Shown: positions 36,886 to 47,475, counted from the stretch's first letter. The stretch is DNA of 64,000 nucleotides from Gallibacterium genomosp. 3 (GCF_001678475.1 NZ_JTJR01000001.1:1-64000), one strand, 5' to 3'. Numbers and translations are program-made. The notes: generated from the sequence alone by a model not told the origin.

Positions 36886-39087
36886 ATGAGTTATCAGGTA
36901 TTAGCACGCAAATGGCGACCAAATCGCTTTTCTGAAGTGATTGGGCAGGATCATGTGATAACCGCCTTAAGTAATGGTTTAAATAGTCAACGTTTACATC
37001 ATGCTTATCTATTTTCTGGTACTCGAGGAGTAGGGAAAACCTCGATAGCCCGTTTATTTGCTAAAGGATTAAATTGTGAAACGGGCATCACCGCAGAACC
37101 TTGTGGTGAATGTGAAAACTGTCGTGCTATTAAAGAAGGCAATTTTATTGATCTAATTGAAATTGATGCGGCATCACGGACAAAAGTCGAAGATACACGT
37201 GAATTACTCGATAATGTGCAGTATAAGCCAGTACGAGGTCGCTTTAAAATTTACTTGATCGATGAAGTGCATATGCTTTCTAGACACAGCTTTAATGCTT
37301 TATTAAAAACATTAGAAGAACCGCCAGAATATGTGAAATTCTTACTGGCGACAACCGATCCGCAAAAATTACCTATTACGGTGCTTTCTCGCTGTATTCA
37401 ATTCCATTTAAAAGCGTTAGATACTGATGTGATAGCTGAACATCTGGGTAAATTGTTGGCACAAGAAAAGATTAGTTATCAAATCCCTGCATTGAATAAG
37501 TTGGCTCAAGCTGCACAAGGGAGTGTGCGAGATGCGTTAAGTTTAACTGATCAGGCGATTACATTAAGTAATGGCAATATTACAACAACGACAGTGAATG
37601 CAATGTTAGGGCTATTAGACAGTGATAAATCAATCGCGTTGTTAAGTGCAATTTCTCAAGCAGATGGTGAAGCAGCTATGCAGGTATTGCACGAAATAGC
37701 ACAACAAGGTATTGATTGGGAAAGAGTTTTACAAGATATGGCTGAAACATTGCACCAAATTGCCATGTTACAATTATTGCCACCAAAAGGACAATCAGTA
37801 GATTCTTCTCTGGCACTACTAGCGAAAACAATTTCAGCAGAAGATATACAGTTTTATTACCAATTAATGCTAAATGGGCGTAAAGAGTTAGCCTACTCGC
37901 CTGAAGCTAAAACTGGGGTAGAGATGACGATTTTACGTGCTTTAGCATTTCACCCTAAACGTTTTACGTTTGCTCAGCCGGTAACCAATCAAACAGTGAC
38001 TGCTAATGAAATTAAGCAATCGCAACCTAATTCGGTTATGCAAAGTGAGCAAAAGCCAAGTTCTTCCGTAGAAAATAAGCCACAGCTAACAAAACCAGAA
38101 GTTGTTATACATTCAGAGGCGAAAGCAACTATTGCAACCGCAGTAGAAGAGCCAAAAACAGAGCAAAAAGTAACGCCTGATGTGCGTTCTTCTGCATTAT
38201 TGTCTAGTGATATTTTGCAGCAGGTAGCAAGTTTAGAACAGGGTAAGCCAGCACATATTGCAGTAGAGGATAAACAGCCGACATCTATTTCAGAAAAAAA
38301 AAAGGTTTCGGTGAATGATGCAAATATCACGGCAATAACCTCAACAGCAATAAATTTTGATAAATCTGCAACTACGATTACGTCTGAACAACAAGTTACT
38401 GTACAAACTCAAGTTAACACCTCAGAAAACATTACTTCAACTCATGTGACAGAAGCTCACCAGGCTGCTGAACAAGCGCCATTATCTCGTTTATTACAAG
38501 ATGATAATGCGCCTGTAATCGAAACAACAGAAGATACTGAGATTGAAACAACCGGTATTTTGAATGAGAATTATCATTGGTCATGGAGTGATCCAACAAT
38601 AGATCAACAGCAGCAAGCAATGCGTCCGTCAGATATTAAAAAAGCGTTACTGGAGAAATACACGCCGGAAGTTGTAGAAAAAGTGGTGGAACGTGCTAAT
38701 GAAAAAAGCCAATGGAGTGCGGATATTGAAAAGCTTGAATTGGCGGGTGGAAGTAAGCGAATTTTATTAAATTCTGTGGTGTTAGAGAAGGATGAACATT
38801 TTATGCGTTTGGGGGTTCGTCCAGAATCATTTTTATTAGCGAAATATCTCGATCTCAGTTTTATCAATAAAGCTTTTCAAGATTTTTATGGTAGAAAAAT
38901 CAAGATTGAACTAGAAGAATATACGGGGCCAGAAGTGACGCCATATGAGATTCGTGGTGAAATTTATCAACAGATGGTTGATGAAGCCCAACAAAAATTG
39001 CAACAGGATCAAAAATTAAATCAATTTATGCGGCAATTTGCAGCAAAAATTGATTTAGATTCGGTACGCCCAACTGGGAAAGAATAG
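36886..39087 (+). CDS. dnaX: DNA polymerase III subunits tau and gamma
   Basis: A 733-residue clamp-loader ATPase and replisome organiser. The Walker A is GTRGVGKT near residue 46-53, followed by the zinc-binding cysteines around CETG and CGECENC, Walker B-like YLIDEVHMLSRH and the sensor segment LSRCIQFHLKA. Residues 370-560 form a long low-complexity Thr/Ser/Gln linker, and the C-terminus is the tau domain that contacts the polymerase. A run of ten A at 38294-38303 allows slippage; the -1 frame reaches TGA at 38316-38318, giving a gamma-like product of about 477 residues. AAGGA precedes the ATG. Confidence 0.95.
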   Translation: MSYQVLARKWRPNRFSEVIGQDHVITALSNGLNSQRLHHAYLFSGTRGVGKTSIARLFAKGLNCETGITAEPCGECENCRAIKEGNFIDLIEIDAASRTKVEDTRELLDNVQYKPVRGRFKIYLIDEVHMLSRHSFNALLKTLEEPPEYVKFLLATTDPQKLPITVLSRCIQFHLKALDTDVIAEHLGKLLAQEKISYQIPALNKLAQAAQGSVRDALSLTDQAITLSNGNITTTTVNAMLGLLDSDKSIALLSAISQADGEAAMQVLHEIAQQGIDWERVLQDMAETLHQIAMLQLLPPKGQSVDSSLALLAKTISAEDIQFYYQLMLNGRKELAYSPEAKTGVEMTILRALAFHPKRFTFAQPVTNQTVTANEIKQSQPNSVMQSEQKPSSSVENKPQLTKPEVVIHSEAKATIATAVEEPKTEQKVTPDVRSSALLSSDILQQVASLEQGKPAHIAVEDKQPTSISEKKKVSVNDANITAITSTAINFDKSATTITSEQQVTVQTQVNTSENITSTHVTEAHQAAEQAPLSRLLQDDNAPVIETTEDTEIETTGILNENYHWSWSDPTIDQQQQAMRPSDIKKALLEKYTPEVVEKVVERANEKSQWSADIEKLELAGGSKRILLNSVVLEKDEHFMRLGVRPESFLLAKYLDLSFINKAFQDFYGRKIKIELEEYTGPEVTPYEIRGEIYQQMVDEAQQKLQQDQKLNQFMRQFAAKIDLDSVRPTGKE
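38294..38318 (+). other. dnaX: Slippery A10 run and -1 frame stop in dnaX
   Basis: Codons GAA AAA AAA AAG are read at 38293-38304. A -1 shift on the run reads AAA GGT TTC GGT GAA TGA and stops after four new sense codons past the run. E. coli makes gamma by a ribosomal -1 shift at A AAA AAG; other bacteria use transcriptional slippage on longer A runs. Which applies here is not decided. I saw no obvious downstream hairpin. Confidence 0.75.
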
Positions 39088-39159
39088 TTTTGTGCGTTGC
39101 ACAATAACGGTTTTCAGTTAAAATACAGCCTTTGTGTTTATTATTTGAGAGAGAAAATT

Positions 39160-39489
39160 ATGTTTGGAAAAGGTGGATTAGGCGGCTTAATGAAACAAGC
39201 CCAACAAATGCAAGAACGTATGCAAAAAATGCAGGAAGAGATCGCTCAATTAGAAGTAACGGGTGAATCTGGTGCGGGACTTGTTAAAGTGACTATTAAT
39301 GGAGCACACAGCTGCCGTCGTGTTGAAATTGATCCTTCTTTGGTTGAAGATGATAAAGAGATGCTAGAAGATCTTATTGCTGCTGCATTTAATGATGCAG
39401 TACGTCGTGCGGATGAAATGCAAAAAGAAAAAATGGCATCTGTTACCGCAGGTATGCAATTACCACCAGGCTTTAAAATGCCATTCTAA
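39160..39489 (+). CDS. ybaB: Nucleoid-associated protein YbaB/EbfC
   Basis: A 109-residue DNA-binding protein of the YbaB/EbfC family. It starts [20 protein letters not shown] with the long amphipathic helix, and ends [11 protein letters not shown], both characteristic. The ORF continues 21 codons upstream, but GAGAGAG before the ATG at 39160 and the family N-terminus set the start. It lies between dnaX and recR, the universal arrangement, which suggests a role linked to recombination repair. Confidence 0.94.
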   Translation: MFGKGGLGGLMKQAQQMQERMQKMQEEIAQLEVTGESGAGLVKVTINGAHSCRRVEIDPSLVEDDKEMLEDLIAAAFNDAVRRADEMQKEKMASVTAGMQLPPGFKMPF

Positions 39490-39497
39490 GTTATTTA

Positions 39498-39523
39498 CGT
39501 TAGGGAGTAATGACTCCCTAACG
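39498..39523. repeat. 11-bp hairpin between ybaB and recR
   Basis: CGTTAGGGAGT and ACTCCCTAACG form a perfect stem with loop AATG. No T run follows, so it is unlikely to be an efficient terminator; it may stabilise or process the dnaX-ybaB-recR transcript. Confidence 0.6.
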
Positions 39524-39566
39524 AATCACCATTAATCGTATATCTTTCAAAAAACCTATCTTAATT

Positions 39567-40169
39567 ATGCAAATTAGTCCTTTATTAGATGAATTAATGA
39601 ATGCATTACGTTGTTTACCGGGTGTTGGACCAAAATCTGCACAGCGTATGGCATATCATTTGCTACAACGTGATCGCAGTGGGGCAATGAATTTAGCCAG
39701 AACATTAACCGATGCGATGTCGCATATTGGTCACTGTAGCCAATGTCGCACATTCACTGAAGAGGAAGTTTGCAATATTTGTAATAATTATCGCCGGCAA
39801 GAGAGTGGGCAACTTTGTGTTGTCGAAATGCCATCTGATATTCAAGCGATTGAACAAACTGGACAATTTTCTGGACGCTATTTTGTGCTAATGGGACATT
39901 TATCTCCGTTAGATGGTATTGGTCCTAAAGAAATTGGGTTAGATCTCTTGCATAAACGTTTGCAAACGGAATCTTTTAGTGAAGTGATTCTAGCGACCAA
40001 CCCTACTATTGAAGGGGATGCTACCGCAAATTATATTGCCGAAATATGCCAACAGTATGGTGTAAAAGTAAGCCGTATTGCACATGGCATCCCTGTCGGA
40101 GGTGAGTTAGAGATGGTGGACGGCACAACATTATCTCACTCCTTTATTGGCAGACGAGAACTTAAATAA
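39567..40169 (+). CDS. recR: Recombination mediator RecR
   Basis: A 200-residue protein that with RecO/RecF loads RecA onto gapped DNA. The helix-hairpin-helix region [20 protein letters not shown] is followed by the C4 zinc finger ([16 protein letters not shown]) and a Toprim domain ([26 protein letters not shown]). Length is normal. No clear Shine-Dalgarno sequence is seen before the ATG at 39567. Follows ybaB after a hairpin. Confidence 0.95.
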   Translation: MQISPLLDELMNALRCLPGVGPKSAQRMAYHLLQRDRSGAMNLARTLTDAMSHIGHCSQCRTFTEEEVCNICNNYRRQESGQLCVVEMPSDIQAIEQTGQFSGRYFVLMGHLSPLDGIGPKEIGLDLLHKRLQTESFSEVILATNPTIEGDATANYIAEICQQYGVKVSRIAHGIPVGGELEMVDGTTLSHSFIGRRELK

Positions 40170-40272
40170 GTGTAATAAACATCGGATATTTAGTGATTTA
40201 ACTGCGCCGATTCTTTATCCTATTTTTCTTTTACGTTACAATAGCCGACTTGTGTGAATAAGCAGGATAATT

Positions 40273-40710
40273 ATGGCAAAACAAGCTCTTTTTTATGTTT
40301 TTTCTGGTGCAACTATGCAGTTACATGCATTAGAAAGTAAAGCCTGTGATTTAGCGGCAGACGCATGGCGTTTAGGCAAAAAAGTATTGATTTCTTGTCA
40401 AGATAAAGAGCAAGCGTTGTTAATTGACGAAATGTTATGGCAACGTGATCCTGAACAGTTTGTTCCCCATAATTTATCTGGTGAAGCTGGTGGCTTTATG
40501 ACACCTGTGGAAATTTGTTGGCCAGAAAAACGTAACGCACAACGCCGTGATTTATTGATTTCATTATCATTACAAGTACCTGAATTTGCATTGCTTTTCC
40601 CTCAGGTTATTGAGTTTGTGCCAACGGATGAACAGCTCAAAATATTAGCGCGAGAACGTTATAAATATTATCGCCAATTAGGCTGGCAGTTAGATACTGA
40701 AAATATATAA
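40273..40710 (+). CDS. holC: DNA polymerase III chi subunit
   Basis: A 145-residue chi subunit, which links the clamp loader to single-strand binding protein. Family features: AFYVF-like N-terminus (ALFYVFSG), KVLISCQDKEQALLIDEMLW, and the C-terminal YRQLGWQL. AGGATAATT precedes the ATG. In E. coli and relatives holC is followed directly by valS; here another gene lies between them. Confidence 0.93.
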   Translation: MAKQALFYVFSGATMQLHALESKACDLAADAWRLGKKVLISCQDKEQALLIDEMLWQRDPEQFVPHNLSGEAGGFMTPVEICWPEKRNAQRRDLLISLSLQVPEFALLFPQVIEFVPTDEQLKILARERYKYYRQLGWQLDTENI

Positions 40711-40732
40711 TTTTTATTTTAAGGGGGAAAAT

Positions 40733-41809
40733 ATGCTAGATAAAGTGAGATCAATAATAAAAGATGTAAATTTAGATGATGGAGAAATTATAATTCATAA
40801 ATTAGATAAAAATCGGAAAGATGATATTGTATGTAAAAAAGCATATTATGAAAAATCTTTATCTAGAAATGACCTGGAAAGTTTAAAAGAAGGTGATGAG
40901 GTAGAATTTTACCCAACTACGATTGGTTCTAAAATTTATGCTAAGGAATTAAAGATTTTATCAAATAGTTCTATACATATATCAACTATTAAATATATAG
41001 ATAGAGAAAGAGAGCAAATAATTATTAATAGGATTAGTAGAGAGCAAGATAAAGATTTTTTATGTATTAAACAATATTATAGTCATGTATTAACAGATAC
41101 TCTGTTTAAGAGTTTATCTGTTGGAGATAAAGTTAAATTTAAATCTGTCATAAAAGATAATAAGTTTTATGCTGAGCTCTTGGAAGTTCTGACAACTCAA
41201 GAATTAAAAGAGGAAACTATAAAAGTTAATACTAAATTCCTCACAGAAAATCTTATTGAAAGTATTAGAAGTTCTCTAAATGAGATCAATAAGGGGGCTG
41301 ATTTTGAGGATTTTGTATTTTTTATTTTTAAATTATTAGGTATATCCGAGATTTATGCTGTTCCCAAAAATAATGCTGGTGGACGGGCAGATGGTATTTT
41401 TAAAGTTTCCAATATATCAACTAATACCCCAAAATTAGAAGTAATATATGATTGTACATTAGATCCAAATTGGGAAATAAAAAAGAAAGAACAAATAAAA
41501 AATTATAAATCTCAAATTTGTAGAAGCAGTATGTCAATTGATTATGAATTTATTGAGAGTACTTCTAATAAGAAAATCATAAAAACATCTATTCTATTTA
41601 ATAATAATTCTCAAAAAGAAATTTGGATAATAACTAAGAGTTCCACAAGAGTAGTAGAGAATAGTCAAGAAGACATTTCAGGAGAACAAATGTCGATTTT
41701 GGTGAAAGAGGTTAGCATTTTCGATTTAATTAAAATTTTAGAAAATAAACTTCACGATACTAAATATATCAAGATTGACGATATTGCTGATAGACTAAAA
41801 CATATATAA
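40733..41809 (+). CDS. Unrecognised protein: tandem OB/cold-shock-like repeats plus FokI-like nuclease pattern
   Basis: A 358-residue protein I do not recognise as a named family. Residues 17-76 and 94-153 align without gaps: both have EIII/QIII, a central Cys-x-Lys-x-Tyr-Tyr, GD-x-V-x-F and YA-x-x-L. This suggests two copies of a small beta-barrel like a cold-shock domain. Residues ~188-255 resemble a PD-(D/E)XK nuclease of FokI type: [16 protein letters not shown] (E192), GGRADGIF (D220), VIYDCT (D240, T242 where Lys is usual), then QIKNY. Function is inferred only. The gene is much more AT-rich than its neighbours (12 G/C in the 60 bases from 40741), has a strong site GGGGGA, and interrupts holC-valS. 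Transfer is likely. Confidence 0.8.
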   Translation: MLDKVRSIIKDVNLDDGEIIIHKLDKNRKDDIVCKKAYYEKSLSRNDLESLKEGDEVEFYPTTIGSKIYAKELKILSNSSIHISTIKYIDREREQIIINRISREQDKDFLCIKQYYSHVLTDTLFKSLSVGDKVKFKSVIKDNKFYAELLEVLTTQELKEETIKVNTKFLTENLIESIRSSLNEINKGADFEDFVFFIFKLLGISEIYAVPKNNAGGRADGIFKVSNISTNTPKLEVIYDCTLDPNWEIKKKEQIKNYKSQICRSSMSIDYEFIESTSNKKIIKTSILFNNNSQKEIWIITKSSTRVVENSQEDISGEQMSILVKEVSIFDLIKILENKLHDTKYIKIDDIADRLKHI

Positions 41810-41823
41810 GAGAAGAAACAACA

Positions 41824-44700
41824 ATGACAAAACCATTTGAAATGGCCGATCGCTTTGATGCGAATGCCGTAGAACAAGCCCTGTATAAACATTGGGAACA
41901 AAGCGGTTACTTTAAACCGTCTGAAAATGAGAATGTACCAAGCTATTCTATTGCTATCCCGCCACCAAATGTTACTGGTAGTTTGCATATGGGACACGCT
42001 TTCCAACAAACATTAATGGATACCTTAATTCGTTATCATCGTATGCAAGGTGACAATACCTTATGGCAAACAGGAACAGACCATGCCGGTATTGCAACAC
42101 AAATGGTGGTTGAGCGTAAAATTGCTGCGGAAGAGAATAAAACACGTCACGATTATGGACGTGAAGCATTTATCGAAAAAATCTGGCAATGGAAAGCGGA
42201 ATCTGGTGGTACGATTAATCAACAAATGCGTCGTTTAGGCGATTCAGTTGATTGGGATCGTGAGCGTTTTACTATGGATGCGGGTCTTTCTGAAGCTGTG
42301 AAAGAGGTATTTGTCCGTTTATATGAAGAAGGTCTAATCTATCGTGGTAAACGTTTAGTAAACTGGGATCCGAAATTACATACTGCGATTTCTGATTTAG
42401 AAGTTGAAAATAAAGAATCTAAAGGAAGCTTATGGCATTTTCGTTATCCATTGGCGAATGGAGCTAAAACAGCAGATGGCCTAGATTATTTAGTCGTAGC
42501 GACCACTCGCCCTGAAACTATGTTAGGGGATACTGCGGTTGCGGTACATCCAGAAGATGAACGTTACCAAAACCTAATTGGTAAGACTGTGATGTTGCCA
42601 TTAGTGAATCGTGAAATTCCAATTATTGCCGATGAATATGTAGATAAAGAATTTGGAACAGGGGTAGTAAAAATTACTCCAGCTCATGATTTTAACGACT
42701 ATGAAGTTGGTAAACGTCACCAATTACCAATGGTGAATGTGTTTACTCTAAATGCGGATATCCGTGAGCAAGCGGAGGTGTTTACTTTTGAAGGTAAACA
42801 ACACGAAAGCTATGTCGCAGAGATCCCAGCATCTTATCGTGGACTTGAACGTTTTGCAGCACGTAAACAGATTGTGGCAGAGTTTGAATCTCTTGGTCTA
42901 TTAGAAGAGATTAAACCACATGATTTAAAAGTGCCTTATGGTGACCGTGGTGGTGTGCCAATCGAACCAATGCTAACCGATCAATGGTATGTCAGCGTAG
43001 CGCCATTAGCCAAAGAAGCAATCCGTGCTGTTGAAGAAGGCGAAATTCAATTCGTGCCAAAACAGTATGAGAATCTTTATTTCTCTTGGATGCGAGATAT
43101 TCAAGATTGGTGTATTTCTCGTCAACTTTGGTGGGGACACCGTATTCCAGCGTGGTATGACGAAGCAGGTAATGTCTATGTTGCACGTGATGAAGCTGAA
43201 GTACGTCAAAAATACCAACTTTCAGCAGATGTAGTATTACGTCAAGATGAAGACGTGTTAGATACTTGGTTCTCTTCTGGTTTATGGACATTCTCAACTC
43301 TAGGTTGGCCAAATCAAACCAAAGATTTACAAATGTTCCACCCAACTAACGTATTAATTACTGGGTTCGATATTATTTTCTTCTGGGTTGCTAGAATGAT
43401 TATGTTTACCATGCACTTTATTAAAGATGAAAATGGTAAACCACAAGTACCATTCAAAACTGTGTACGTCACTGGGTTAGTCCGTGATGAAAACGGTGCG
43501 AAAATGTCCAAATCAAAAGGTAATGTCCTTGATCCATTAGATATGATTGATGGGATTGATTTGGAAAGTTTAGTGGCAAAACGTACTGGTAATATGATGC
43601 AGCCGCAATTAGCAGCAAAAATTGAAAAAGCAACCCGTAAAGAGTTTGCGAATGGTATTGCTGCACATGGAACTGATGCACTTCGTTTCACATTAGCGGC
43701 ATTAGCAAGTAACGGGCGTGATATTAACTGGGATATGAAACGCCTGGAAGGTTATCGTAATTTCTGTAACAAATTATGGAATGCGAGCCGTTTTGCATTA
43801 ATGAATATTGACGGTAAAGATTGTGGATACAGCGGTAATCAAGAAATGAGTTTATCGCTTGCGGATCGTTGGATTCTGGCTGAATTTAATTTAGCAGTAA
43901 AAGAGTTCCGTCAAGCATTAGATCAGTATCGTTTCGATATTGCAGCGGGTACTTTATATGAGTTTATCTGGAATCAATTCTGTGACTGGTATCTTGAATT
44001 AACTAAACCAGTATTAAGTCAAGGCAATGAAGCGCAACAACGAGGTACTCGCCATACATTAATTACTGTATTGGAACAAATCTTACGTTTAGCGCATCCA
44101 GTGATTCCATTTATTACCGAAGAAATTTGGCAAAAAGTGAAACCTTTAATGCAAATTGAAGGGGAAACTATTATGTTACAACCGTTTCCGCAATTTGAAG
44201 AGAAATGGGTTGATCAACAAGCGATTAATGAAATTAATTGGATCAAAGAGTTAATCGTAAATGTGCGTAATATTCGTGCAGAAATGAATATTGCACCAAG
44301 TAAGCCATTAGATGTGTTATTGCGTAATTTAACTGCTGAAGAACAACAATGCTTAGCCGCAAACCAAGGATTAATCCAAACTATGGCGAAATTAAGCAGT
44401 ATTAATTTATTAGCTGCAAATGAAGCCGCACCACTTGCAGTGACCAAGTTGATTGGTAATGCAGAGTTGTTAATTCCAATGGCTGGCTTTATTGATAAAC
44501 AAGCAGAATTAGCACGCTTAAATAAAGAAATTGAGAAGTTAATTGGTGAAGTAAAACGAATTGAAGGTAAGTTAAGCAATGAAAGTTTTGTTGCTAAAGC
44601 ACCAGAAGCCGTTATCGCCAAAGAGCGTGAAAAAATGCAAGATTATCAACAAGGTCTAGAAAAATTACGCCAACAATATGCGAGTATTGAAGCGTTATAG
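41824..44700 (+). CDS. valS: Valyl-tRNA synthetase
   Basis: A 958-residue class Ia aminoacyl-tRNA synthetase. The HIGH-type motif is HMGH at 55-58 within [14 protein letters not shown], an editing (CP1) domain contains [17 protein letters not shown] and [19 protein letters not shown], and KMSKS is at 560-564 (AKMSKSKGN). The C-terminal coiled-coil arm is seen as [20 protein letters not shown]. It begins 14 bases after the inserted nuclease-like gene, which has no terminator, so the two are probably co-transcribed. Ends at a strong bidirectional terminator. Confidence 0.97.
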   Translation: MTKPFEMADRFDANAVEQALYKHWEQSGYFKPSENENVPSYSIAIPPPNVTGSLHMGHAFQQTLMDTLIRYHRMQGDNTLWQTGTDHAGIATQMVVERKIAAEENKTRHDYGREAFIEKIWQWKAESGGTINQQMRRLGDSVDWDRERFTMDAGLSEAVKEVFVRLYEEGLIYRGKRLVNWDPKLHTAISDLEVENKESKGSLWHFRYPLANGAKTADGLDYLVVATTRPETMLGDTAVAVHPEDERYQNLIGKTVMLPLVNREIPIIADEYVDKEFGTGVVKITPAHDFNDYEVGKRHQLPMVNVFTLNADIREQAEVFTFEGKQHESYVAEIPASYRGLERFAARKQIVAEFESLGLLEEIKPHDLKVPYGDRGGVPIEPMLTDQWYVSVAPLAKEAIRAVEEGEIQFVPKQYENLYFSWMRDIQDWCISRQLWWGHRIPAWYDEAGNVYVARDEAEVRQKYQLSADVVLRQDEDVLDTWFSSGLWTFSTLGWPNQTKDLQMFHPTNVLITGFDIIFFWVARMIMFTMHFIKDENGKPQVPFKTVYVTGLVRDENGAKMSKSKGNVLDPLDMIDGIDLESLVAKRTGNMMQPQLAAKIEKATRKEFANGIAAHGTDALRFTLAALASNGRDINWDMKRLEGYRNFCNKLWNASRFALMNIDGKDCGYSGNQEMSLSLADRWILAEFNLAVKEFRQALDQYRFDIAAGTLYEFIWNQFCDWYLELTKPVLSQGNEAQQRGTRHTLITVLEQILRLAHPVIPFITEEIWQKVKPLMQIEGETIMLQPFPQFEEKWVDQQAINEINWIKELIVNVRNIRAEMNIAPSKPLDVLLRNLTAEEQQCLAANQGLIQTMAKLSSINLLAANEAAPLAVTKLIGNAELLIPMAGFIDKQAELARLNKEIEKLIGEVKRIEGKLSNESFVAKAPEAVIAKEREKMQDYQQGLEKLRQQYASIEAL

Positions 44701-44716
44701 TTGGTGATTAATAGAG

Positions 44717-44741
44717 AAAAAGGGGCTGATTAGCCCCTTTA
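44717..44741. terminator. Bidirectional terminator between valS and pgeF
   Basis: AAAGGGGCT and AGCCCCTTT form a 9-bp stem with a GATT loop. The minus strand continues with a run of T; the plus strand has a shorter one. Confidence 0.88.
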
Positions 44742-44755
44742 CTATGTTATAGCTC

Positions 44756-45502
44756 TTATTTTTCACTAAACCAGATCAAAGTTGCCATACGGCCAGTTTT
44801 ACCATCACGCCGATACGAAAAAAAGTTTTCTCTGTCGCTAAAGGTACAATATTCACCACCACTAATATTTTCAGCTAAGATGCCTGCTTTTTGTAAGTGT
44901 AAGCGTGCAAGTAGGTAGAGATTAGCAAAATACTTACCTACATTTTGAGGATCAGGTTGAAACGCTTGTTTTGCAGTTGGATCTATTTGACAAAATGCGG
45001 TGAGGACATCTTCTCCGACTTGAAAAGCGGTTGGGCCAATCGCAGGTGCTAACCAGATGTTAATTTGATCAGGAGAGGATGTAAATTGAGCTAATGTATT
45101 CTCTAATACACCATGAGCTAAACCACGCCAGCCAGCATGAGCGGCGGCAACTTCTTTGCCATTATTTGCTGCAAAAAGAACTGGCAAGCAATCAGCGGTC
45201 ATAATCAAGCAGACTTGGTTAGCTTGATTAGTATAACAAGCATCAGCAGTGAGATTATTATCGTTAAGATGTAACTGTTTTACAGTTGTGCCATGTACTT
45301 GTGTCAAAAAAGTTGGAAATTCAGGTAATTGAAATTGCTCAACTAATTGTTGGCGATTCTGTTGTACTAAGTCAGGATCATCGCCAACATGATCGCCTAA
45401 ATTCAGCCCAGCAAATACGCCACAGCTATGACCACCGGGACGTAATGTGCTTAAAGCATGGATATTGGCTGGCACTTGCCAATTTGGATAAATTGCTTTC
45501 AT
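44756..45502 (-). CDS. pgeF: Peptidoglycan editing factor / multicopper-like YfiH protein
   Basis: A 248-residue protein of the YfiH (DUF152) family. The conserved metal-site residues are visible in TQVHGT, ADCLPVLFA with Cys, and AAHAGWRGLAHGV. E. coli YfiH prevents misincorporation of serine in peptidoglycan stems; homologues have laccase or purine nucleoside activity. The ATG overlaps the rluD stop codon by one base, so the genes are translationally coupled, the same pair as in E. coli. Confidence 0.92.
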   Translation of the reverse strand: MKAIYPNWQVPANIHALSTLRPGGHSCGVFAGLNLGDHVGDDPDLVQQNRQQLVEQFQLPEFPTFLTQVHGTTVKQLHLNDNNLTADACYTNQANQVCLIMTADCLPVLFAANNGKEVAAAHAGWRGLAHGVLENTLAQFTSSPDQINIWLAPAIGPTAFQVGEDVLTAFCQIDPTAKQAFQPDPQNVGKYFANLYLLARLHLQKAGILAENISGGEYCTFSDRENFFSYRRDGKTGRMATLIWFSEK

Positions 45503-46476
45503 TAATAATCTAGCTCGTCTTTATGTAATTCGTAATCAGTTTTTAATGCGTCAACTAATTCCACAAAATCTTCTGGTAAGGGAGCATACCATTCCATTAA
45601 CTCACCAGTAATTGGGTGTTCTAAGCGTAGCATAATGGCATGTAATGCTTGACGTTGGAATTGACGTAATACAGTTAATAAAGCTTCACTTGCGCCTTTT
45701 GGTGGTTTTGGTCTTCCGCCATAAGTTTGATCACCTAATAATGGGTGAGCAATATGTGCCATATGAACACGAATTTGGTGAGTTCTTCCTGTTTCGAGGC
45801 GTAATCGTAAGCGAGTGTAATTACGGAAGCGTTCCATAATTCGGTAGTGAGTTACCGCAGGTTTACCCATCGGATGAACTGCCATATGAGTACGCTTGGT
45901 TGGATGGCGAGCCATTGGCTGATCGACTGTACCACCTTTGGTCATAATACCGCTTGCAATGGCTTCGTATTCACGGGTAATTTGGCGTTTTTGTAAAGCA
46001 CGTACCAATTTTGTTTGTGCTTCAACTGTTTTAGCCACAACCATTAATCCAGTCGTATCTTTATCTAAACGATGTACAATTCCCGCACGGGGTACTTCTG
46101 CTATTGGTGGATAGTGATAGAGTAAACCATTTAAAACTGTATTATCAGGATTACCAGCGCCCGGATGTACCACTAAATCTTTTGTTTTATTGATTACCAG
46201 AATGTGGTCATCTTCATAAATAATGTCTAGTGGGACGTCTTGTGGCGTAAAACGGGTATCCTCTTCAATTTCAACTTGCATTACGATCTGTTCTGTACCA
46301 AACACTTTTTCTTTCGGTACTGTGACCACTTTACCATCAACTTGTACTAAACCAGCTTCAATCCAAATTTTTATTCGAGAACGGGAATATTCCGGAAACA
46401 ATTCCGCTAAAGTTTGGTCTAATCGTTGGCCTAATTGACGAGGTTGAACCTCTGCCGTTAATTTAAGGTGTTCCAT
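45502..46476 (-). CDS. rluD: 23S rRNA pseudouridine synthase D
   Basis: A 324-residue synthase that modifies U1911, U1915 and U1917 in helix 69 of 23S rRNA. An N-terminal S4-like RNA-binding domain (QRLDQTLAELFPEYSRSRIK) is followed by the catalytic domain with HRLDKDTTGLMVVAKT, which carries the nucleophilic aspartate, and RLRLETGRTHQIRVHMAHI. It is divergent from bamD, the arrangement in E. coli and Haemophilus. The ribosome binding site is weak. Confidence 0.95.
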   Translation of the reverse strand: MEHLKLTAEVQPRQLGQRLDQTLAELFPEYSRSRIKIWIEAGLVQVDGKVVTVPKEKVFGTEQIVMQVEIEEDTRFTPQDVPLDIIYEDDHILVINKTKDLVVHPGAGNPDNTVLNGLLYHYPPIAEVPRAGIVHRLDKDTTGLMVVAKTVEAQTKLVRALQKRQITREYEAIASGIMTKGGTVDQPMARHPTKRTHMAVHPMGKPAVTHYRIMERFRNYTRLRLRLETGRTHQIRVHMAHIAHPLLGDQTYGGRPKPPKGASEALLTVLRQFQRQALHAIMLRLEHPITGELMEWYAPLPEDFVELVDALKTDYELHKDELDY

Positions 46477-46654
46477 AGTGATAATAATTCCAGTAACATA
46501 AACATTTAATTATTTGCTGATACGCTATACAATAACAGCAAAGAATGATGTCAAAGTCGTGATTGTACCTTAACTATCAGCGAGTTTACAGATTGAAAAT
46601 ACATTGTGCGATGAATTCATCGAGCAACTTGTCCAATCAAATTGAGGATCTATA

Positions 46655-47455
46655 ATGAGTATGAATAAGATAAAAGCGATAGCTGTCACTGCCTTATCTG
46701 CGTTGGTATTAACAGCTTGTTCCAACTCTAAAGAGCAAGTAGAACAGGTACCAGTTCAAGAGTTATACCAAAAAGCCCAAGATTATCTCCAAGATGAAAA
46801 TTATCGCCAAGCTATTCGTTACCTTGAAGCCACAGACAACCGTTTTCCATATGGCGAATACGCACAACAAGCAGATTTAAATTTAATTTATGCATATTAT
46901 CGTAGTGAAGATTATGTTAATGCCTTATCAACCGCTGATCGTTACTTACAAAAATATCCGCAAGGCCCACATCTCGATTATGTGTTATATATCGCAGGCT
47001 TAACCAATATGGCGTTGGGGGATAATTTATTCCAAGATTTCTTTGGAGTAGATCGTGCTTCACGTGAAACTAAACCAAGAGAAAATGCCTATGGGAATTT
47101 TGAAACATTAGCACGTTATTTCCCAAACAGTGAATATACCAAAGATGCGGTGCAACGGATGCAATATATCCGCGAAAGTTTAGCAAAACATCAATATGAA
47201 ATAGCAGAGTTTTACCAAAAACGCCAAGCTTATGTTGCAGTGGTAAACCGTATTCAAGATATTTTATTACGTCAATATCCTGAAACAAGTTATGCGTATA
47301 AAGCATTGCCAATGTTGCAAGAAGCCTATGCCGAGCTACATTTGGATAAACAAGCCAATGAAATTGCGAAAGTTTTAGCGGATCGTACTGAAAAAACATT
47401 CCCAGAGTTAGAAAAACCGGAATCTGCACCGGATGTGAAACCGCCATTGAAATAA
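46655..47455 (+). CDS. bamD: Outer membrane assembly lipoprotein BamD
   Basis: A 266-residue essential lipoprotein of the BAM complex that inserts beta-barrel proteins in the outer membrane. The signal peptide ends in a lipobox LTAC with Cys22. The mature part is made of tetratricopeptide repeats (QELYQKAQDYLQDENYRQAI, NRFPYGEYAQQADLNLIYA). GAGGA is 6 bases before the ATG at 46655. It is divergent from rluD and ends at a strong terminator. Confidence 0.95.
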   Translation: MSMNKIKAIAVTALSALVLTACSNSKEQVEQVPVQELYQKAQDYLQDENYRQAIRYLEATDNRFPYGEYAQQADLNLIYAYYRSEDYVNALSTADRYLQKYPQGPHLDYVLYIAGLTNMALGDNLFQDFFGVDRASRETKPRENAYGNFETLARYFPNSEYTKDAVQRMQYIRESLAKHQYEIAEFYQKRQAYVAVVNRIQDILLRQYPETSYAYKALPMLQEAYAELHLDKQANEIAKVLADRTEKTFPELEKPESAPDVKPPLK

Positions 47456-47475
47456 TCAATGGGTAAAAGTTTATC

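Noticed and set aside
43314-44621. Minus-strand open frames of 125-135 codons inside valS
   Set aside because: valS is intact across the region; the antisense frames reflect its codon use and have no start signals.
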